64,000 bases of DNA, taken from contig CP007444.1 of assembly GCA_000632805.1 (NCBI GenBank), forward strand, positions 868,001 to 932,000. Reading direction: 5' to 3'. Each line of letters opens with the position of its first letter. Positions within the stretch are counted from its first letter, which is position 1. The stretch comes from Dyella jiangningensis. GTDB lineage: Bacteria > Pseudomonadota > Gammaproteobacteria > Xanthomonadales > Rhodanobacteraceae. The position numbers were made by a program, and so were the translations under genes. The notes beneath the pieces were generated by a model. That model made no database searches, was not told where the DNA came from, and saw only the letters and a program-made list of their open reading frames with translations. This document shows positions 56,360 to 64,000 of the stretch, one piece after another.

Positions 56360-56507
56360 ACGGAAGGAACCTCTTGGGCGTGCGAGGTGAAGGAACCGCG
56401 GCGCGGGGTGCACCGCGGGAAGCCGGCCGTTCCGGCCGGTGTGCCGTGCGCGGCGTTTCCCGATCGCCGTGGGCGATGGAAAACGCGGCGGGAGGCTAGG
56501 TCGTCGA

Positions 56508-56969
56508 TCACTTGGCGGGGATGGCGTCGAGCACGGCTTGGGCGTGTCCGGTAACTTTCACGTTTCGCCATTCCTGGGCCAGCCTTCCTTCGGGATCGAT
56601 CAGGAAGGTACTTCGTACGACACCCATGTGACGTTTTCCATACAGCACCTTCTCGTGGATCACGTCGAAGGCCTGGCACCAGGTTTCGTCGGGGTCGGAG
56701 ACCAGCGGGAACGGCAGTTCCTGCTTGGTGGCGAAATTCGCATGGGATTTCACCGAGTCGCGCGAGACGCCGATGATCTGTGCGTGGCGCTTCTGGAACT
56801 TCGGGTACAGATCGCGAAAATCCTTCGCTTCGCTGGTGCAACCGGGCGTGCTGTCCTTCGGATAGAAGTACACCACGACCCATTGGCCCTTGAGGCTGTC
56901 GAGCTTCAGCTCGCTGCCGTCACCGGTAAGGCCTTTGAGTTTGGGGGCTTTCTTGCCAACTTCGGGCAT
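56508..56969 (-). CDS. bcp: Peroxiredoxin Bcp/PrxQ
   Basis: Thiol peroxidase of 153 residues. The peroxidatic C44 is in STPGCTSEAKDF. The resolving Cys five residues later, as in E. coli Bcp, is absent (Lys at that place), and the only other Cys is C98 in DETWCQAF, so it works either as a 1-Cys enzyme or with an atypical resolving residue. ATG 56969 has AGGAGAA. It is downstream of gcvR on the same strand, as in enterobacteria. Confidence 0.92.
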   Translation of the reverse strand: MPEVGKKAPKLKGLTGDGSELKLDSLKGQWVVVYFYPKDSTPGCTSEAKDFRDLYPKFQKRHAQIIGVSRDSVKSHANFATKQELPFPLVSDPDETWCQAFDVIHEKVLYGKRHMGVVRSTFLIDPEGRLAQEWRNVKVTGHAQAVLDAIPAK

Positions 56970-57254
56970 GGGTTCTCCTGCGAAGCCGGGGCCGGCTTCG
57001 ACGCTTGGCTGGAATCGAGGGGAAAACAGGCAGCGGAGGAAGACGAGCCGGTGGTAAGCGTGCGACCTGCGATCGGTGCTGCTCGACCCGCTCGTTGCAT
57101 GTGCGCTCTCCGGTACTGCCTGGAGACAGAGACTAGCGCTTGCGACGACGAATGAAACCTCTTGCGTGCGATGACGGCAGGGGGCATTCTCAAGAACCCG
57201 ACGCCCATCCCGCAAAAGCGGATTTCAGGGCGTCGTGCGCAACGACCGCATGGA

Positions 57255-57812
57255 TCAGAACTTGACCGGATCCATGATCGCGTCCAGGTTCAATCCATCG
57301 CAGAACTCCAGGAAATCGTCGCGCAGTGCGGCGATATGCGTCGCTGCGGGAATGCCGATGGTGATCTGCGCCTGGAACATGTCGGCGCCCGTTTGCATGG
57401 CCTGGTAGCGCAGCGAACTGAGCTGCTCGATCACGATGTCGCGCCGATCGAAGAAGTCGATGATCTTCACCAGGATGCCGGGGCGATCGGCCGAGATGAC
57501 TTCCACCAGGTAAGGCAGCAGGTGCGAATGTTGTTCGCGCGGACCGGTGCGGTAATGCACCAGGCGCAGGTCTTCATCGCGCGCCAGCTTGGTCAGCGCG
57601 GATTCCAGCTTGGCCACCGCGTCCCACGCGCCCGTAGCCAGCAAGGTCAACGAGGTGTCCGTGCCGATGGTGGCGACCCGTGCGTCCGCCAGGTTGCAGC
57701 CGGCCTCCGCGATCCGCTTGGCCAGCGTGAGCAGCGGCGTGCGCGGAGCAGGGGTCAACGTCTGGATCAGCAGCTGGTTGTCGCTGCCGGTGCGCGTGGA
57801 GGAACGATTCAA
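57255..57812 (-). CDS. gcvR: Glycine cleavage system regulator GcvR (tandem ACT domains)
   Basis: ACT-domain protein of 185 residues. Two ACT repeats are visible: NLADARVATIGTDTSLTLLATGAWDAVAKLE (first) and VEVISADRPGILVKIIDFF with FQAQITIGIP (second). GcvR represses the glycine cleavage system by binding GcvA. The start is TTG 57812, chosen from the ribosome-binding site AGGTGG and the length of the family. It is divergent from dapA across 120 bases, an arrangement shared with E. coli. Confidence 0.85.
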   Translation of the reverse strand: MNRSSTRTGSDNQLLIQTLTPAPRTPLLTLAKRIAEAGCNLADARVATIGTDTSLTLLATGAWDAVAKLESALTKLARDEDLRLVHYRTGPREQHSHLLPYLVEVISADRPGILVKIIDFFDRRDIVIEQLSSLRYQAMQTGADMFQAQITIGIPAATHIAALRDDFLEFCDGLNLDAIMDPVKF

Positions 57813-57932
57813 GGAGGTCCACCTGTGGCAGCCCCCGCCGTGGCGGGGTGAAAATCGATCATCCGAGCTTACTTGTCGCCCCTGTAAAGCCGCAAGTAAT
57901 ATGCAGGGCTTGGATTTTGTCCGGAGCAGGTC

Positions 57933-58826
57933 TTGAACATTCGCGGAAGCATCTGTGCCCTGGTGACGCCGTTCGCGGCGGACGGTGCACTCGATCTGGA
58001 GGCATTCGGGCGTCTGCTCGACTTCCAGATCGCGGGCGGCACGGAAGGCGTGGTCGTCGCCGGCTCCACCGGCGAGGCGCACATGCTCGAGCATGATGAA
58101 TACGACCGCCTGCTCGCGTTCGCCGTGGAGCGCGTGGCAAGCCGCGTCCCGGTGATCGCCGGCACGGGAGAGGCCGGTACTGCGAAAACGGTGGCCCTGA
58201 CGCGTCGTGCGAAGGCACTGGGTGCCAATGCCGCGCTGGTTGTGGCCCCTTATTACGTGCGCCCAACCCAGGAAGGCCTGCGTCGCCACTTCCTGGAAGT
58301 GGCCGAGCACGGCGGCCTGCCGGTGCTGCTGTACAACGTGCCCAGCCGTACCGCCTGCGACCTGCTGCCCGAAACGACCGCCCAGCTGCGCGACCACCCC
58401 GCCATCATCGGCATCAAGGAAGCCCTCTCGACTGATGAGCGCATCCGGGCCTCTGCGGAACTTGCGCGTCCGGATTTCGTCTATCTGTCCGGCGATGACG
58501 GTACGGCCTGCAAGGCCATGCTCGCAGGGGCTGCCGGCACCATTTCGGTAGTAGCCAATCTGGCGCCCCGTGCGTTCCGCATGTTGTGCGAGGCGGCCAC
58601 GGCCGGTGACCGGCTCGAGGCGCAGCGTTGCGATGCCGTCCTGGAGCCGCTGGTGCAGGCGCTCAACTGCGCGCCGAATCCGATTGCGGTGAAGGCGGGC
58701 CTGCCGTCGCTCGGGCTGGGGTTGGCGGCGCCGCGTCTACCCTTGGTGGAACTGGAAGAGGGGCCGGATCGTGCGCGACTTCGCGAAGCGGTGGCGGCTC
58801 TGGCATCCTTGGCGAATGCGGCCTGA
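57933..58826 (+). CDS. dapA: 4-hydroxy-tetrahydrodipicolinate synthase
   Basis: Condenses pyruvate with aspartate semialdehyde, the first committed step to lysine and diaminopimelate. It has 297 residues. The TIM-barrel active site shows AGSTGEAHML, the catalytic Tyr in YNVPSRTACDL and the Schiff-base Lys in IIGIKEALS. The start is TTG 57933 with GGAGCAGG upstream. bamC follows after 38 bases. Confidence 0.95.
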   Translation: MNIRGSICALVTPFAADGALDLEAFGRLLDFQIAGGTEGVVVAGSTGEAHMLEHDEYDRLLAFAVERVASRVPVIAGTGEAGTAKTVALTRRAKALGANAALVVAPYYVRPTQEGLRRHFLEVAEHGGLPVLLYNVPSRTACDLLPETTAQLRDHPAIIGIKEALSTDERIRASAELARPDFVYLSGDDGTACKAMLAGAAGTISVVANLAPRAFRMLCEAATAGDRLEAQRCDAVLEPLVQALNCAPNPIAVKAGLPSLGLGLAAPRLPLVELEEGPDRARLREAVAALASLANAA

Positions 58827-58864
58827 AGTTTCGGGCACCTGATACTCCTACGGAATCTGCTTAC

Positions 58865-59455
58865 ATGAAGAAATCCCCGCTTGTCGTGGCCCTGCCGGTG
58901 CTGGCCGTGTCTGCCCTGTTGCTCTCCGGCTGCGGCATGTTCCGTTCGCAGAAGGCCTGGGAAACCGCCAAACAGGAATCGCCGCTGGAAATTCCCCCGG
59001 GCCTGGATACGCCCTCCAGCAATGCCGCCCTGGTGATTCCCGAGCAGGGCGCCAACAATCCGACCTCCAACGGCGCCACGGCCAATGTGGGCAAGGGCAA
59101 CCAGATCGCCGATGGCTTCGTGCTGAATGACACCGTCGAAAACACCTATCGCCGCGTTGCCCAGACGCTGGAAAAGGGTGATATCGGCCAGGTTCTGGCG
59201 CATGACGACGATGCGCACACCTATTCGTTGAGCGTGATGGCCTCGGACGAGCCGACCGGCAAGAAGGGCTTCTTCAGCAGCATGTTCAACGGCAAGTCGA
59301 AGCAGACTGCCGACGCGCCGGGCGCCGCACCGAAGCAGGTTCAGCTGTCCATCAGCAGCAGCGGCGAGAAGGCGAGCGAAGTGCGCGCACAGGGCGACGC
59401 CGCGGCCGTGGCCAAGGTCATCGATACGCTCAAGGGTCGCCTCGGCGGCGGTTGA
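58865..59455 (+). CDS. bamC: Outer membrane assembly lipoprotein BamC
   Basis: Lipoprotein subunit of the BAM complex, of 196 residues. A lipobox LLSGC places the acylated Cys at residue 23. The unstructured N-terminal stretch with SPLEIPPGLDTPS, which contacts BamD, is conserved, followed by one helix-grip domain. E. coli BamC (344) has two such domains, so this is the short form. Position after dapA matches E. coli. Confidence 0.82.
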   Translation: MKKSPLVVALPVLAVSALLLSGCGMFRSQKAWETAKQESPLEIPPGLDTPSSNAALVIPEQGANNPTSNGATANVGKGNQIADGFVLNDTVENTYRRVAQTLEKGDIGQVLAHDDDAHTYSLSVMASDEPTGKKGFFSSMFNGKSKQTADAPGAAPKQVQLSISSSGEKASEVRAQGDAAAVAKVIDTLKGRLGGG

Positions 59456-59469
59456 GCCTTCGCGAGACC

Positions 59470-59499
59470 ACAAAAAAGCCGCCCTACGGGCGGCTTTTT
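59470..59499. terminator. Bidirectional terminator between bamC and fdxA
   Basis: AAAAAAGCCGCCC / GGGCGGCTTTTTT, perfect 13-bp stem with loop TAC, 15 bases after the bamC stop. Confidence 0.93.
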
Positions 59500-59550
59500 T
59501 TATGCATCGGCGGGTTCGGCTGGATGGATCGCAAAACCCGCCGATCGCGC

Positions 59551-59874
59551 TCAGCGCTGAAGCAGATCGATCTTGTTGGGCTTGTTTTCCCAATCCTTGG
59601 CATCGGCCAAGCCGTCCTTGCGTTCGGTGATCACCGGCCAGCTCTTGGCCAGCTCAGCGTTCAGCGCCACGAACGATTCCTGGCCGCCGGGGACGTCGTC
59701 CTCGGGGTAGATGGCGTTGATCGGGCACTCGGGCTCGCACAAGGTGCAATCGATGCACTCGTCCGGATTGATGACGAGGAAGTTGGGGCCTTCATGGAAG
59801 GCGTCGACGGGGCAAACCTCGACGCAATCGGTGTATTTGCACTTGATGCAGTTGTCGGTGACGACAAAAGTCAT
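59551..59874 (-). CDS. fdxA: 7Fe ferredoxin FdxA (3Fe-4S plus 4Fe-4S)
   Basis: Low-potential electron carrier of 107 residues, Azotobacter FdI type. Clusters are bound by [19 protein letters not shown] (first half) and [19 protein letters not shown] (second half). The long C-terminal extension is normal for this family. The redox partner is not apparent. It lies 50 bases downstream of tRNA-Glu on the same strand. Confidence 0.95.
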   Translation of the reverse strand: MTFVVTDNCIKCKYTDCVEVCPVDAFHEGPNFLVINPDECIDCTLCEPECPINAIYPEDDVPGGQESFVALNAELAKSWPVITERKDGLADAKDWENKPNKIDLLQR

Positions 59875-59923
59875 ACTGTCGCGAGCCTGTTCTGAAGGGC
59901 TGCGGCCCGTGCCAGGCCGGAAG

Positions 59924-59999
59924 TGGCGCTCCCTACGAGGTTCGAACTCGTGTTCCCGCCTTGAGAGGGCGGTGTCCTAGACCACTAGACGAAGGGAGC
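59924..59999 (-). tRNA. tRNA-Glu (anticodon CUC)
   Basis: 76 bases: acceptor stem GCTCCCT/AGGGAGC, anticodon stem-loop CCGCC-CTCTCAA-GGCGG giving CTC, T-arm with GTTCGAACC and encoded CCA. It reads GAG codons. A CUC tRNA-Glu supplements the usual UUC form in GC-rich genomes. Confidence 0.96.
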
Positions 60000-60019
60000 G
60001 AAATGCACCGGAGCGCGCT

Positions 60020-60047
60020 AGTATAACGGAATTGTTTCGCCCGGCAA
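60020..60047 (-). promoter_or_regulatory. Promoter of tRNA-Glu
   Basis: On the minus strand TTGCCG (60047-60042) and TATACT (60025-60020) are 16 bases apart, about 21 bases before the tRNA 5' end. Confidence 0.6.
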
Positions 60048-60115
60048 TGCCCGGGGGGCTTACAGGCCCTGCGCGAAATGGTCCCGCCAGCCACAGAAGG
60101 CAAGGTGGGATGTGG

Positions 60116-61534
60116 ATGCGGCAACTGCCGCGAATGATCGCTAGAACGGCGCAAAGCGCCTGCAAGGATCCAAACCGCTTGAGTCAAGACGCAAGGACCA
60201 CCGCCAAGCCTGCACTGCGCATCATTCCGCGCGAGCAGCATGTGATCTCGCGCAAGAACATCAGCAAGGCAGCGCTGCGCGTGCTGTATCGCCTCAACGA
60301 GGCCGGCTACCAGGCGTATCTGGTAGGCGGCGCCGTGCGCGACCTGCTGCTGGGCGGACACCCGAAGGATTTCGACGTGGCGACCAATGCCACGCCGGAT
60401 GAAGTGAAGAAGCTCTTTCGCAATTCACGCCTGATCGGTCGTCGCTTCCGCCTCGCGCACGTCGTGTATGGGCCGGAGATCATCGAGGTCGCCACCTTCC
60501 GCGGCACCGGCGAGGAGGAAGGCGAGGGCGATCGCCACATCGTCGATGGGCGCATCGTGCGCGACAACATATGGGGCACCATCGAGGAAGACGCCATTCG
60601 ACGCGACTTCCGCGTCAACGCCCTGTACTACGACATCAGCGATTTTTCGGTGCGCGACTACGTCGGCGGCATGCAGGACGTGGAAGACCGCGTGCTGCAC
60701 CTGATCGGCGATCCGGTCACGCGCTACCGCGAGGATCCGGTGCGCATGCTGCGCGCGGTGCGTCTCGCCGCCAAGCTGGGCTTTCGTATCGATGCGGCCG
60801 CGTCCGCGCCGTTCGACGAACTCGGCCCGCTGCTGGCCGATGCCGCACCAGCGCGTTTGTTCGACGAATCGTTGAAGCTGTTCCTGGCCGGCCATGGCCT
60901 CAAGAGCTTCCGCATGCTGGAGCAGACGGGGCTCCTGAAATTCATGTTCCCCGCTACGGCACGCGCGCTCAAGCGCGGCGACAAGGCGTTGCGCGCATTG
61001 ATCGAGCAGGGCCTTGCCAATACCGACGCGCGCGTGGCGGAAGGCAAGTCGGTGACGCCAGCGTTCCTGTTCGCCGTGCTGCTGTGGGGCGAAGTGCGCG
61101 ATCTCGCGCATACCTGGATCACCAAGGGCCTGGAGCCCACTGCGGCGTGGGAGCGCGCTGCCGTCCACGTGATCGGCGAGCAGTGTCAGCGGGTCGCTAT
61201 CCCGCGACGCTTCACGCTCACCATGGAAGAGATTTGGGCATTGCAGCCTCGCTTCGAGCAGGTGCAGCGCAAGCGCGTATTCCGGCTGATGGCGCATCCT
61301 CGTTTCCGCGCGGCCTTCGATTTCCTGCTGCTGCGCGCCGCCGAGTCACCGGCCGTCAAGGAACTCGGGGACTGGTGGGCGCATGCGCAGCAGTTGCCGC
61401 ATGAAACCCTGGCAGCGGCCCTGGCAGGCAGTTCCACCGGCGGCCCCGGGGAGAGCGTCGCTCCCGCGAAACCGCGCAAGCGTCGCCGCCGCAAGCCAGC
61501 CGGCAAGTCGGGCAACAAATCGGACCACGCGTGA
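60116..61534 (+). CDS. pcnB: Poly(A) polymerase I
   Basis: Adds 3' A-tails to RNAs and promotes decay. It has about 472 residues. Class II nucleotidyltransferase motifs LVGGAVRDLLLG and PKDFDVATNATPDEV (catalytic Asp pair), the RRDFRVNALYYD block, the RNA-binding domain and a Lys/Arg-rich tail. The start is uncertain: ATG 60116 has AAGGTGGGA at good spacing, and ATG 60110 or 60134 are possible. folK overlaps its stop. Confidence 0.94.
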   Translation: MRQLPRMIARTAQSACKDPNRLSQDARTTAKPALRIIPREQHVISRKNISKAALRVLYRLNEAGYQAYLVGGAVRDLLLGGHPKDFDVATNATPDEVKKLFRNSRLIGRRFRLAHVVYGPEIIEVATFRGTGEEEGEGDRHIVDGRIVRDNIWGTIEEDAIRRDFRVNALYYDISDFSVRDYVGGMQDVEDRVLHLIGDPVTRYREDPVRMLRAVRLAAKLGFRIDAAASAPFDELGPLLADAAPARLFDESLKLFLAGHGLKSFRMLEQTGLLKFMFPATARALKRGDKALRALIEQGLANTDARVAEGKSVTPAFLFAVLLWGEVRDLAHTWITKGLEPTAAWERAAVHVIGEQCQRVAIPRRFTLTMEEIWALQPRFEQVQRKRVFRLMAHPRFRAAFDFLLLRAAESPAVKELGDWWAHAQQLPHETLAAALAGSSTGGPGESVAPAKPRKRRRRKPAGKSGNKSDHA

Positions 61535-62013
61535 CGAAAGCCTACATCGCGCTGGGCAGCAACCTCGGCGATGCGCGCGGACACGTGCTCGGCGCCTTCG
61601 ATGCCCTGGCGCATCTGCCGGGCACGCGCCTGGACGCTCGCTCGCATCTCTATCTCACGCCTCCGTGGGGCGTGCTGGAGCAACCGCCGTTCATCAACGC
61701 GGCGGCATGCATCGACACGGTATTGCCACCGCATGCGTTGCTGGATGCCTTGCTGGTCATCGAACGCGCCGCGGGCCGGGTTCGCGATGGCGAGCGTTGG
61801 GGGCCACGTACGCTCGATCTGGACATCCTGCACATGGAAGGGGTGGCGATGGAGGATGACCATCTCACCCTGCCGCATCCACGCATCCGCGACCGTGCCT
61901 TCGTGCTGATGCCGCTCAACGACCTGGCTCCGGATCTTGAACTTCCCGGCCAGGGCCGCGTTGCCGCGTTGCTGGCGGCGCTTGATACGACGGGGCTCGA
62001 GCGGTTGCCTTGA
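61531..62013 (+). CDS. folK: HPPK, 6-hydroxymethyl-7,8-dihydropterin pyrophosphokinase
   Basis: Folate-pathway pyrophosphokinase of 160 residues. It has ALGSNLGD (5-12), the pterin-site TPPWGVLEQPPFINA and the metal-binding GPRTLDLDIL, then LPHPRIRDRAFVLMPL. GTG 61531 overlaps the pcnB stop by four bases. The pcnB-folK-panB-panC-panD order matches E. coli. Confidence 0.95.
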   Translation: MTKAYIALGSNLGDARGHVLGAFDALAHLPGTRLDARSHLYLTPPWGVLEQPPFINAAACIDTVLPPHALLDALLVIERAAGRVRDGERWGPRTLDLDILHMEGVAMEDDHLTLPHPRIRDRAFVLMPLNDLAPDLELPGQGRVAALLAALDTTGLERLP

Positions 62014-62039
62014 GCCCTTCACCTCCCACGCGGGATAAT
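62010..62039 (+). promoter_or_regulatory. Promoter candidate for panBC
   Basis: TTGAGC (62010-62015) and GATAAT (62034-62039) are 18 bases apart, starting at the end of folK and 31 bases before the panB start. Confidence 0.5.
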
Positions 62040-62069
62040 CGGCGTCTGTTTCCGCCCTGAGGAACCTCT

Positions 62070-62900
62070 GTGTACGCACAGAAAGCGAATGCTCCCACGC
62101 GCAAGCCGGTCACCGTGCCGTCGCTGCGTGCGATGAAGGCGGAAGGTCGCCGCATCGTCATGCTGACCGTCTACGACGCCAGCTTCGCGGCTCAGCTGGA
62201 AATGGCCGGCGTGGATGTAGCCCTGGTGGGCGATTCACTGGGCATGGTCGTGCAGGGGCATGCGAGCACGCTGCCCGTGACGCTCGACCACATGGTCTAC
62301 CACACCAGCATCGTGGCCCGAGGGCTGGGCTCGACCCTGCTGGTTGCGGACCTGCCGTTCATGGCCGACCGCGACGTCGGGCATGCACTCGAAGCGGGCG
62401 CGCAGCTGGTGGGCGAGGGCGGTGCCGCCATGGTGAAGATCGAAGGCGCCGCACCGCATATCCTCGATGCGATTTCCGCACTGGTGGCACGCGCCATCCC
62501 GGTATGCGCCCACCTTGGGCTGACGCCGCAATCGGTGCACAAGTTCGGCGGTTTCCGCATCCAGGGGCGTGCCCAGGAGGCTGCCGACCATCTCGTGGCG
62601 CAGGCCGAGGCCGTCGAGGCGGCGGGCGCCGAGCTGCTGGTGCTGGAAGGCATTCCGACTGGTCTGGGCGAGCGCATCACGCGCGCCGTCTCCATCCCGA
62701 CCATCGGTATCGGCGCCGGCCCGCATTGCGACGGCCAGGTGCTGGTGCTGCACGACATGCTGGGCGTCACGCCGGGCAAGCGTCCGAAGTTCAGCAAGGA
62801 TTTCCTCGCAGGACGCGATTCTGTGGCCGCAGCGATCGCGGCCTACGCCGAGGACGTGCGCAATGGCGCCTTTCCGGCGGCGGAACACAGCTTCGACTGA
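62070..62900 (+). CDS. panB: 3-methyl-2-oxobutanoate hydroxymethyltransferase
   Basis: First committed step of pantothenate synthesis: transfers a hydroxymethyl group from methylene-tetrahydrofolate to 2-oxoisovalerate. It has 276 residues. Mg-site [15 protein letters not shown], the catalytic region [22 protein letters not shown] and the final [19 protein letters not shown] are typical. The start is GTG 62070 with GAGGAA. panC follows after 20 bases. Confidence 0.96.
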   Translation: MYAQKANAPTRKPVTVPSLRAMKAEGRRIVMLTVYDASFAAQLEMAGVDVALVGDSLGMVVQGHASTLPVTLDHMVYHTSIVARGLGSTLLVADLPFMADRDVGHALEAGAQLVGEGGAAMVKIEGAAPHILDAISALVARAIPVCAHLGLTPQSVHKFGGFRIQGRAQEAADHLVAQAEAVEAAGAELLVLEGIPTGLGERITRAVSIPTIGIGAGPHCDGQVLVLHDMLGVTPGKRPKFSKDFLAGRDSVAAAIAAYAEDVRNGAFPAAEHSFD

Positions 62901-62920
62901 AGCCATAGAGCAGAGCATCC

Positions 62921-63766
62921 ATGCAAACAGTGCAAGACGCCGCGGCGCTCCGCGCCGTGATCCGCGGTTGGCGCAACCAGGGCCAGACCGTGGGCTTCGT
63001 GCCCACCATGGGCAACCTGCACGCCGGCCATCATTCGTTGATCAAGCTGGCCCGCGCCCGCGCCGATCGCGTGGTGGCGAGCGTCTTCGTCAATCCCACG
63101 CAGTTCGGGCCGAACGAAGATTTCGAGCGCTATCCGCGCACGCTGGTGCAGGACCAGGTCGGCCTGGCGGAGCATGACTGCGACCTGCTGTTCGCGCCGG
63201 ACGTGACCACGCTTTACCCCTTTGGTGCGGCCAGCAGCGTGAGCATCCACGTGCCGCTGCTCACCGAGACGCTGGAAGGGGCGCATCGCCCCGGTCATTT
63301 CGATGGCGTGGCTACGGTGGTGTGCAAGCTGTTCAACCTGGTGCAGCCGGATCTGGCGGTGTTTGGCCAGAAGGATTTCCAGCAGCTCAAGGTGATCGAG
63401 CGGATGGTGCGCGACCTGTCGTTGCCGGTGAAGATCATGCCGGCGCCGACCCTGCGCGCCGAGGATGGCCTTGCCCTCAGTTCGCGCAACCAGTACCTGT
63501 CAGCGGAGAACCGTGCCCTGGCGCCGCAGATCCACACGACCCTGCTGCAGATGCGCGAGCTCATCGCCAAGGGTCACGCCCGTACGGTGGTGGAGCAGGC
63601 GGCGGCGTCCAAGCTGGCCCGGGCCGGGTTCGAGGTCGATTACGCTGCCATTCGCCGCGTCGAGGACCTGGCCGAACCGGCCGATGGCGAGCAGGAGGGC
63701 CTGGTGGCGCTCATCGCTGCGCGTCTGGGTACTACCCGCCTCATCGACAACTTGCCGTTCGACTGA
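62921..63766 (+). CDS. panC: Pantothenate synthetase
   Basis: ATP-dependent ligation of pantoate and beta-alanine. It has 281 residues. HIGH-like motif PTMGNLHAGHHSLI (28-41), VFVNPTQFGPNEDF, FGQKDFQQL and KMSKS-like LSSRNQYL are all present. It is cotranscribed with panB. Confidence 0.96.
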   Translation: MQTVQDAAALRAVIRGWRNQGQTVGFVPTMGNLHAGHHSLIKLARARADRVVASVFVNPTQFGPNEDFERYPRTLVQDQVGLAEHDCDLLFAPDVTTLYPFGAASSVSIHVPLLTETLEGAHRPGHFDGVATVVCKLFNLVQPDLAVFGQKDFQQLKVIERMVRDLSLPVKIMPAPTLRAEDGLALSSRNQYLSAENRALAPQIHTTLLQMRELIAKGHARTVVEQAAASKLARAGFEVDYAAIRRVEDLAEPADGEQEGLVALIAARLGTTRLIDNLPFD

Positions 63767-63797
63767 GCGGCCCCATATCGGGGCCGGACCGGCCATG

Positions 63798-63827
63798 TTG
63801 CAGCGCGACGTTCCCCGGCCGGATAAT
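63798..63827 (+). promoter_or_regulatory. Promoter candidate for panD, downstream of a hairpin
   Basis: TTGCAG (63798-63803) and GATAAT (63822-63827) are 18 bases apart. Just upstream the 98-base panC-panD gap holds hairpin CGGCCCC/GGGGCCG (63768-63786) and palindrome GGCCGGACCGGCC (63783-63795), a possible weak terminator or attenuator. Confidence 0.45.
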
Positions 63828-63864
63828 GGCGTGCTAGGCAGGCTGTACCTGCGGAAATGAAGTC

Positions 63865-64000
63865 ATGAACCTGAACATGCTCAAGGCCAAGATCCACCGC
63901 GCGACGGTGACCCATGCCGAGCTCCATTACGAAGGCTCCATCGCGATCGACGGCCTGCTGCTCGATGCCTCCGGCATCCGCGAGTACGAGCAGATCCATG
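63865..64000 (+). CDS. panD: Aspartate 1-decarboxylase, 3'-truncated
   Basis: Pyruvoyl enzyme that makes beta-alanine for PanC. Only the first 45 residues are in the window. They match the family start [16 protein letters not shown] and contain the self-processing site G24-S25 (HYEGSIAID) at the standard position. ATG 63865. Confidence 0.93.
   Translation, partial: MNLNMLKAKIHRATVTHAELHYEGSIAIDGLLLDASGIREYEQIH

Overview
This is a GC-rich chromosomal segment from a gammaproteobacterium, most likely order Xanthomonadales and probably family Rhodanobacteraceae (Dyella, Luteibacter, Frateuria or Rhodanobacter type). The evidence is gene order rather than any search: recA-recX-alaS-csrA-tRNA-Ser, phoB-phoR-ppk-ppx, bcp-gcvR divergent from dapA-bamC, a short BamC, and GTAGGAGC-type REP palindromes. 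There are no rRNA genes, transposases, integrases, phage genes or CRISPR arrays. Nearly all of the sequence is ordinary host coding DNA.

Layout. 1-5.5 kb: end of an Old Yellow Enzyme gene, a pirin, a DUF962 membrane protein, a cytochrome c'-like protein, tcdA, phaB and gluQ. 5.5-11.6 kb: a stress block of htpX, htpG and hslR with sigma-32-like promoters, an AEC transporter, a DUF4440 protein, a four-unit tandem REP array with an exact 113-bp period, and a CheY-like regulator behind a strong 5'-UTR hairpin. 11.6-15.5 kb: katG with an OxyR-type site, a small PRC-barrel-like protein and xthA. 15.9-20.5 kb: a secreted sedolisin (S53) homologue whose catalytic residues all look replaced, then mutS.

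20.5-30.2 kb is a complete nitrate-assimilation operon: nitrate transporter, nirB, nirD, assimilatory nitrate reductase, cysG and hemD. It is preceded by an NtrC-type palindrome and a sigma-54 promoter. The transporter brings in nitrate, the reductase makes nitrite, NirBD makes ammonium, and CysG plus HemD supply the siroheme NirB needs. 30.3-32.9 kb holds an exported amidohydrolase overlapped by a Tat-exported M19 dipeptidase homologue with a non-canonical metal site. 32.9-39.2 kb is pncC, recA, a DUF442 membrane protein, a 51-residue membrane peptide, recX, alaS, csrA and tRNA-Ser.

39.5-51.7 kb: a methyltransferase, lpxH, a periplasmic cyclophilin, the phosphate/polyphosphate set phoB-phoR-ppk-ppx, bepA, grxC with an AhpD-like protein, and an NAD-type isocitrate dehydrogenase. 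51.7-54.1 kb: an ECF41-type sigma factor with its partner carboxymuconolactone-decarboxylase-like (COE) gene and a promoter matching the ECF41 consensus, next to an lpxO-like gene. 54.2-64 kb: thiD, PIN-PhoH, bcp, gcvR, dapA, bamC, fdxA, tRNA-Glu, pcnB, folK, panB, panC and the start of panD, cut by the window end.

The observations I rate highest are the catalytically dead-looking sedolisin, the NtrC/sigma-54 switch of the nitrate operon, the ECF41 module with its promoter, the amidohydrolase/M19 pair, the response-regulator leader hairpin, and the periodic REP array.
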